Origin: Neisseria dentiae
GTDB taxonomy: Bacteria > Pseudomonadota > Gammaproteobacteria > Burkholderiales > Neisseriaceae
Length of the DNA stretch: 64,000 nt
Assembly (NCBI RefSeq): GCF_014055005.1
Contig: NZ_CP059570.1
Location: 1,736,001-1,800,000, forward strand
Direction of reading: 5' to 3'
Shown: piece after piece, positions 60,030 through 64,000 of the stretch
How positions within the stretch are numbered: the stretch's first letter is position 1
Layout of the letters: the number at the start of each line of letters is the position of its first letter
The notes under the pieces: generated by a model
What the model was told of the DNA's origin: nothing
The model's input: only the letters and a program-made list of their open reading frames with translations
Databases searched by the model: none
Program-made: the position numbers and the translations under genes

Positions 60030-60548
60030 TTATATTTTTCTACGCAAACAGCGCAGTAAAACCATTACTCCTAGAATGACAAATACTGCGAGATAGAACA
60101 CTCCGAATATCATTTTCAGTGCGGTTAAATAGGGAATCAGGCTGATTAGTGTGGAAATTTGCGGAAATGAATACAGCACCCCAAAAATGCAGACGTTTTC
60201 TAAAAAATCAAAAATTGCCGCAATAACCGGCAACCATATAACAAATCTCCATTTGTGCAGGTTTAAAGTGTAGGTAAAATGGCGCAGGATGTGATGGTAT
60301 GTGAAAGCAAACAGGGCAATATAAAGCATGTCCAATGGAATTTGCCGGTATTGATAATAGAATCTGCCTTCTTCACCCAAATATTCCAATAAACGGATAG
60401 TATCTTTCTGATAAAAAACCGGTTTTTCGTCAAAAAGTGCCATGCCGTTCGTGTACGAATGCAGCTCGGGGAGGGTAACGCTAAGCATCAGGGCATACAC
60501 GAACATAGTGGCAAAAAAATACAGGGATAGCTTGTTTCGTTTAGACAT
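60030..60548 (-). CDS. Membrane protein of unknown function, 172 residues
   Basis: Four hydrophobic segments are visible: LYFFATMFVYALMLSV near the N-terminus, MLYIALFAFTYHHIL, FVIWLPVIAAIFDFLENVCIF and a C-terminal pair ending VFYLAVFVILGVMVLLRCLRRK. The loop after the first segment has HSYTNGMALFDEKPVFYQ. No named family was recognised. The ATG at 60548 is chosen because AAGGA lies 8 bp upstream; an ATG at 60554 is too close to it. The gene is more AT-rich than its neighbours, suggesting acquired DNA. Confidence 0.8.
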   Translation of the reverse strand: MSKRNKLSLYFFATMFVYALMLSVTLPELHSYTNGMALFDEKPVFYQKDTIRLLEYLGEEGRFYYQYRQIPLDMLYIALFAFTYHHILRHFTYTLNLHKWRFVIWLPVIAAIFDFLENVCIFGVLYSFPQISTLISLIPYLTALKMIFGVFYLAVFVILGVMVLLRCLRRKI

Positions 60549-60921
60549 AATCATGATCCTTCGGTGTTGTGGGAACAATCGGTTTGGCAGAGAATTATCA
60601 TGCAGCGAAATTTGGTTTTGAGTCTATCCTGTATTTTTGTGTACGGTTGCACTGACAGGCGAAAAAAGATGGCCAAAACAGTCATGTCTTTTTTCAGACG
60701 GCCTGAAAATTTTATCAAGCCTGAAGCCTTAGGGAGTGAAGTCGACCGCGTTGCGGTGGTACTTTTGGTTAAAAACCACTTCACAAGCCTTCTGACTACA
60801 TTCCCTAGTGAAAAACAATTACAACTTGAAAATATTCATATTCAGAAAGCTTTTCAAAATATCTTAAGGCCGTCTGAAAACGTTTCAGACGGCCGTTCCA
60901 ATCCATTCCGCTTTACCGCAA
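60549..60921. other. AT-rich intergenic region between the membrane protein and sugar transporter genes
   Basis: The 373 bp hold a DUS near 60695, an inverted DUS pair (60868-60894) and AT-rich sequence. An open frame at 60600-60935 starts like a lipoprotein but its body contains DUS-derived residues and overlaps the transporter end, so it is not accepted as a gene. It may be a decayed lipoprotein gene. Confidence 0.5.
60868..60894. terminator. Inverted DUS terminator after the sugar transporter gene
   Basis: GGCCGTCTGAAA and TTTCAGACGGCC form a 12-bp stem 28 bp beyond the transporter stop on the minus strand. Confidence 0.82.
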
Positions 60922-62247
60922 TCAATCAATCATAGACGCTTCGGCAGGGCGTTGTTTGGTGTTGATACGCAATGTAAAGAACGCTGCCAAACCCAACAGC
61001 ACGCCGGCACACATCATTGCATTGGTGGGGTTGGCACCCAACACGTGATTGAAAATCGGGCCGAAGGTAACAGTTTCGATCAGCATCGGAATCACAATCA
61101 TCATATTGATGATACCCATATACACGCCGTAACGCTCTTTCGGCACTTCAGCCACGGCAATCAGGAACGGCACGCCCATAATCGAAGCCCAAGCGATACC
61201 GAAACCTATCATCGGCAGGAACAGCATATATTTATTGGTGATGTGCGGGAAAATCAGCAGGGCAACAGCCGCCAGAATCAAACACAGGGCGTGAACTTGT
61301 TTGGCACTGTATTTTCTGGCCAATGCCATCAGGCCGAAAGCGGAAATAAAGGTAACGATGTTGTACCAGCCGTTCACCAAGCCCGTCCAGCCTACGGCCT
61401 GTTCGAAGCCGTGTTTGTCGGCAGGGGTAGCATTCCACACCGATTTGGCGATGCTGAGGGTAACGTATTGCCAGTAGATAAACATGGCATACCATTGGAA
61501 CAGGTAAACCAAAGCAAGCTGCCACAGGGGTTTGGGCATGTCTTTGATGGCGGAGGCAATTTCGCTCACGGCGGCAATCAGGCCGCGCGGCTTGGCGCGC
61601 ATTTCGGCCAGCTCTTCTTCGCTGGGCTGGATTTCGGGCGTGGAAAACACCGAAATCAAAACCGAACCGATGGAACACACCGCGCCCACATAAAACGAGC
61701 CGTATACCCAGTAGGGAATGCCCGATTCGGAAGTGCCGTCAATCCACTGCTGGAAGAAATACAGCGACACGTTGGCCAGCGTGATGCCCAAACCGGTAAA
61801 CACCGACTGCATCAGAAAGCCGGTGGGCTGCTGGTTGTCGGGCAGTTTGTCGGCGATAAACGCACGGTAGGGTTCCATGGCGGTGTTGTTGCTGATATCC
61901 AGCAGCCACAGCATCAGCACAGCCATCCACAGCGCGGTAACGTGCGGATAGAAAAACAAACAGATACTGCACCCGATGGCGCCGATTAAGAAATAGGGGC
62001 GGCGGCGGCCGAGGCCGTTTACCCATGTGCGGTCGCTCAAAGCACCGATTAAGGGCTGTACCAGCAGGCCGGTTACGGGGCCGGCCATGTTGAGAATCGG
62101 CAGTTGGCCGGGGTCGGCATTCAGAAAGCTGAAAATCGGGTTAATGGCGGTTTGCTGCAAACCGAAGCTGTATTGGATGCCGAAAAAACCGAAGTTCATC
62201 AGCATAATCTGGCGCAGCGTCATCGCCACACGGTGGTCTATTCTCAT
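60922..62247 (-). CDS. MFS sugar transporter, SLC45/GPH-like
   Basis: A 441-residue, 12-segment transporter. LMNFGFFGIQYSFGLQQTAINPIFSFLNADPGQLP and GALSDRTWVNGLGRRRPYFLIGAI match the SLC45/GPH-like sugar transporters found in Neisseria maltose regions; the RTxxxxGRRRPY loop between segments 2 and 3 is diagnostic. It is probably a proton-coupled importer of maltose, sucrose or a related sugar. The LacI-type gene upstream on the same strand is its likely regulator. Substrate is inferred. Confidence 0.88.
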   Translation of the reverse strand: MRIDHRVAMTLRQIMLMNFGFFGIQYSFGLQQTAINPIFSFLNADPGQLPILNMAGPVTGLLVQPLIGALSDRTWVNGLGRRRPYFLIGAIGCSICLFFYPHVTALWMAVLMLWLLDISNNTAMEPYRAFIADKLPDNQQPTGFLMQSVFTGLGITLANVSLYFFQQWIDGTSESGIPYWVYGSFYVGAVCSIGSVLISVFSTPEIQPSEEELAEMRAKPRGLIAAVSEIASAIKDMPKPLWQLALVYLFQWYAMFIYWQYVTLSIAKSVWNATPADKHGFEQAVGWTGLVNGWYNIVTFISAFGLMALARKYSAKQVHALCLILAAVALLIFPHITNKYMLFLPMIGFGIAWASIMGVPFLIAVAEVPKERYGVYMGIINMMIVIPMLIETVTFGPIFNHVLGANPTNAMMCAGVLLGLAAFFTLRINTKQRPAEASMID

Positions 62248-62515
62248 GATTGAAGACTCCTTGTAATTGAAAAACCTGAGAAAGTTTGTCCCGTGCGTGT
62301 GTGGTGAAGGTAAATCGCAGCCTTATTGTTCAGGCTTGTTTTGATTATCGGGTACGGCCGGTTGTCTTCTAAAGAACCGCCCCGCCCGCCGCGCGCATCA
62401 GCGGCAAACGGGCAAAGCGATGCCTTAAAACAGGTTTTTGATGGTGGTGACAGTTTGTTGTTATTGTTTTAATGAGAGACGGTTTTCAGACGGCCTGTGG
62501 ATCAGGCTCGAAATA

Positions 62516-63568
62516 TTATGGTTGTTTCGCGGGGTTTATATCGATTACCGATTCCCGCCACACGGTATCGCCGCCGACGATAACCGGTTGCTGCGGCAAA
62601 TCTTTGCCCGCCACCGCATCCAGCAGCATCTGCGCCGCCCGTGCGCCCATCGCCGTATAGGGCAGATCGGCGGTGGTTAACGGCGGAAACAGTGTTTCGG
62701 CAATCGAGCGGTGGTCGTCGTAACCGGCCACCGATATTTCTTCCGGCACCTTGATGCCGCGCGAGCGCAGAATGCCGTAAAGCCGCACCGCCATTTCATC
62801 GTTACCGCAGCATAAAACGGTAGGCGGTTTGGGCAGCGTCAGCAGTTTTTCCACCGCAGCCAACAGGGATTCGCTGCGGTTGGTGTAATCGGGATAGCCC
62901 GCCAAATCCAAAGCCGCGTCATAAGCGATGCCCGCCTCTTCCAGCGCACGGCGGTAGCCGCGGCGGCGCAGTTTGCTGGCAATCACCTGCGGTTGCAGGC
63001 TTAAATAAGCAATGCGGCGGTGGCCGCCGGCGATAATCCGCTTCACCAGGCCGTATTGGCCTTGTTCGTCGTCGGGCAGCACCGCCGGCGTGCCCTGTCT
63101 GTCGAAACAGTTCACCAACACCAGCGGGCAATTGGGTTTCAGCTCGGGCAGGCTCACTTCCTGATGAAATTCGGCCACATATAAAATGCCTTCTGCCCGG
63201 TGTTCCTGAAAGGTTCGCATCAGCGTTTCCACCTGCCCGAAATGGTTGCCCGTGTCGGCAATCATCACCGTTTTGCCCGCTTCGGCCATCGTGCGCTGTA
63301 TGCCCTGCACCAAAAACATATCGGGCAGGCCGCCGCCGCTGTGGCGGTCGTGATGGCGGGAAATCGCACCGGTAATCAGCCCCACCAGCCCCGAACGGTT
63401 GGAACGCATGATGCGTGCGGCAGACGACGGGATATAACCCAGCTCTTCCATCGCCGCTTCTACTGCGGCGCGGGTTTTCGCACTCACAGGCGCGTCTTGG
63501 TTCAAAACGCGGCTGACGGTTTTGGGCGACACGCCTGCCCGCTCGGCAACATCATAAATCGTGGCCAT
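62516..63568 (-). CDS. LacI-family transcriptional regulator
   Basis: A 350-residue repressor. The helix-turn-helix is MATIYDVAERAGVSPKTVSRVLNQ and the hinge region is LGYIPSSAARIMRSNRSGLVGLI, followed by a periplasmic-binding-protein-like sensor domain (VLCCGNDEMAVRLYGILRSRGIKVPEEISVAGYDD). It likely controls the adjacent sugar transporter and perhaps pgi, with a sugar or sugar phosphate as ligand. The ATG at 63568 is the family start; the longer frame to 63673 is not conserved. Confidence 0.92.
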   Translation of the reverse strand: MATIYDVAERAGVSPKTVSRVLNQDAPVSAKTRAAVEAAMEELGYIPSSAARIMRSNRSGLVGLITGAISRHHDRHSGGGLPDMFLVQGIQRTMAEAGKTVMIADTGNHFGQVETLMRTFQEHRAEGILYVAEFHQEVSLPELKPNCPLVLVNCFDRQGTPAVLPDDEQGQYGLVKRIIAGGHRRIAYLSLQPQVIASKLRRRGYRRALEEAGIAYDAALDLAGYPDYTNRSESLLAAVEKLLTLPKPPTVLCCGNDEMAVRLYGILRSRGIKVPEEISVAGYDDHRSIAETLFPPLTTADLPYTAMGARAAQMLLDAVAGKDLPQQPVIVGGDTVWRESVIDINPAKQP

Positions 63569-63759
63569 ACCTGCCGTTTCCCTGTGGGTCCTTTTGCCCG
63601 GTTGCTTGTTTCGGTTAATTGCGGCAAAGCATATCACAGATGACATCGGTGTCATACCATTTTTTATACGCAACCTTGAGCAAAATCAATCTATCTTTTC
63701 ATTCCCCTGCCGTACTTTTCACCTTTTTCCGGGTCGAATACTTATTTATGTAAAAATAA

Positions 63760-63785
63760 CGGCGTGTCGGTTATACTACACGCCG
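63760..63785. promoter_or_regulatory. Inverted repeat around the probable pgi -10 box
   Basis: CGGCGTG and CACGCCG flank a 12-bp spacer that contains TATACT. It lies 55 bp before pgi and could be an operator for the LacI-type regulator; no clear -35 box is present. Confidence 0.35.
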
Positions 63786-63839
63786 CTACAAAACCTTTTC
63801 AGACGGCCTCACTTTGATAAAGCCCATCGGAAATCAAAC

Positions 63840-64000
63840 ATGAACAACATCACCCAGTCTGCCGCCTGGCAAAACCTGCAGGCCCATCAGATCAACACCG
63901 CCAATATACGCATGCGCGAGCTGTTCGAAGCCGACCCGCAACGCTTCGACAATATGCACGAAACCCTGCACGGCCTGCTGTTCGACTACAGCAAAAACCG
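63840..64000 (+). CDS. pgi: Glucose-6-phosphate isomerase, N-terminal 53 residues
   Basis: The frame from the ATG at 63840 encodes MNNITQSAAWQNLQAHQ, MRELFEADPQRFDNM and LLFDYSKN, which match the N-terminus of bacterial Pgi. It interconverts glucose-6-phosphate and fructose-6-phosphate. It runs off the window edge, so the catalytic residues are not visible. A DUS lies upstream at about 63799-63810. It is divergent from the LacI-type gene. Confidence 0.9.
   Translation, partial: MNNITQSAAWQNLQAHQINTANIRMRELFEADPQRFDNMHETLHGLLFDYSKN

Noticed and set aside
60600..60935. Open frame starting like a lipoprotein (MQRNLVLSLSCIFVYGC)
   Set aside because: No good ribosome-binding site; the body includes residues encoded by DUS copies, and the frame overlaps the end of the sugar transporter gene. 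At best a decayed remnant.
1..64000. tRNA, rRNA, CRISPR array, prophage, toxin-antitoxin or restriction-modification genes
   Set aside because: Looked for on both strands by eye; no cloverleaf, regular spacer array, phage gene or known defence motif was recognised. Covariance-model searches could still find small RNAs.

Overview
The window is chromosomal DNA from a member of the genus Neisseria. The DNA uptake sequence core GCCGTCTGAA recurs throughout, mostly as the 12-mer AGGCCGTCTGAA (the AG-DUS dialect described for many commensal Neisseria) and only rarely with the AT prefix typical of N. meningitidis and N. gonorrhoeae. Correia-type repeats, dRS3 repeats, an IS1106-like insertion sequence, and NQR and type IV pilus genes fit the same assignment. 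The DNA is visibly GC-rich. I cannot name the species.

Layout. 1-6.5 kb: start of gcvP, then lpxH, dapE, pilZ-holB, queH and grxB. 6.6-9.0 kb: alpha-carbonic anhydrase and an IS1106-like element nested inside a miniature transposon. 9-13.6 kb: trpB, trpF, two very small lipoproteins (one His-rich) and the gluconate pair gntP-gntK. 13.8-23.9 kb: trkA, xth, an ArsR-type regulator, prlC, a lipoprotein, mutT, a small anchored unknown and ftsK. 24-32 kb: ispD-dnaQ, truA, gltS, an LprI-like lipoprotein, a DASS anion transporter and mtnN. 32.5-38 kb: pilU/pilT2, tig, clpP and murJ. 38-44.6 kb: a Na+/H+ antiporter, a Fur-controlled HugZ-like gene, an outer-membrane barrel, rnhA, a 2-TM protein, rdgB and hemW. 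44.6-52.3 kb: an AlaA-type aminotransferase, fghA, thyA, gdhA, ccp and xerC. 52.7-59.9 kb: the complete Na+-NQR unit nqrABCDEF with its maturation factors apbE and nqrM. 60-64 kb: an unknown membrane protein, a sugar transporter with a LacI-type regulator, and the start of pgi.

Most genes are housekeeping. Functional groups are the Na+ economy (NQR, gltS, Na+/H+ antiporter, probably the DASS carrier), central carbon and nitrogen metabolism (gntP/gntK, pgi, sugar transporter, gdhA, AlaA), type IV pilus functions (pilZ, pilU), and redox or metal responses (FNR-type promoter on ccp, Fur box on the HugZ-like gene).

The most unusual content is between the genes. At least seven miniature elements share the terminus GAGACCTTTGCAAAA with the resident IS1106-like transposon. 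Five show perfect 5-bp flanking direct repeats, and three of those repeats are pieces of the DNA uptake sequence. One element supplies the xerC stop codon, one hosts the IS, and one contains a TA-flanked Correia-like insert next to a 48-bp-arm perfect inverted repeat. About 23 inverted DUS pairs lie in intergenic spaces, mostly as terminator hairpins; one carries matching substitutions in both arms that keep the stem but destroy the DUS. No tRNA, rRNA, CRISPR array, prophage or defence system was recognised.
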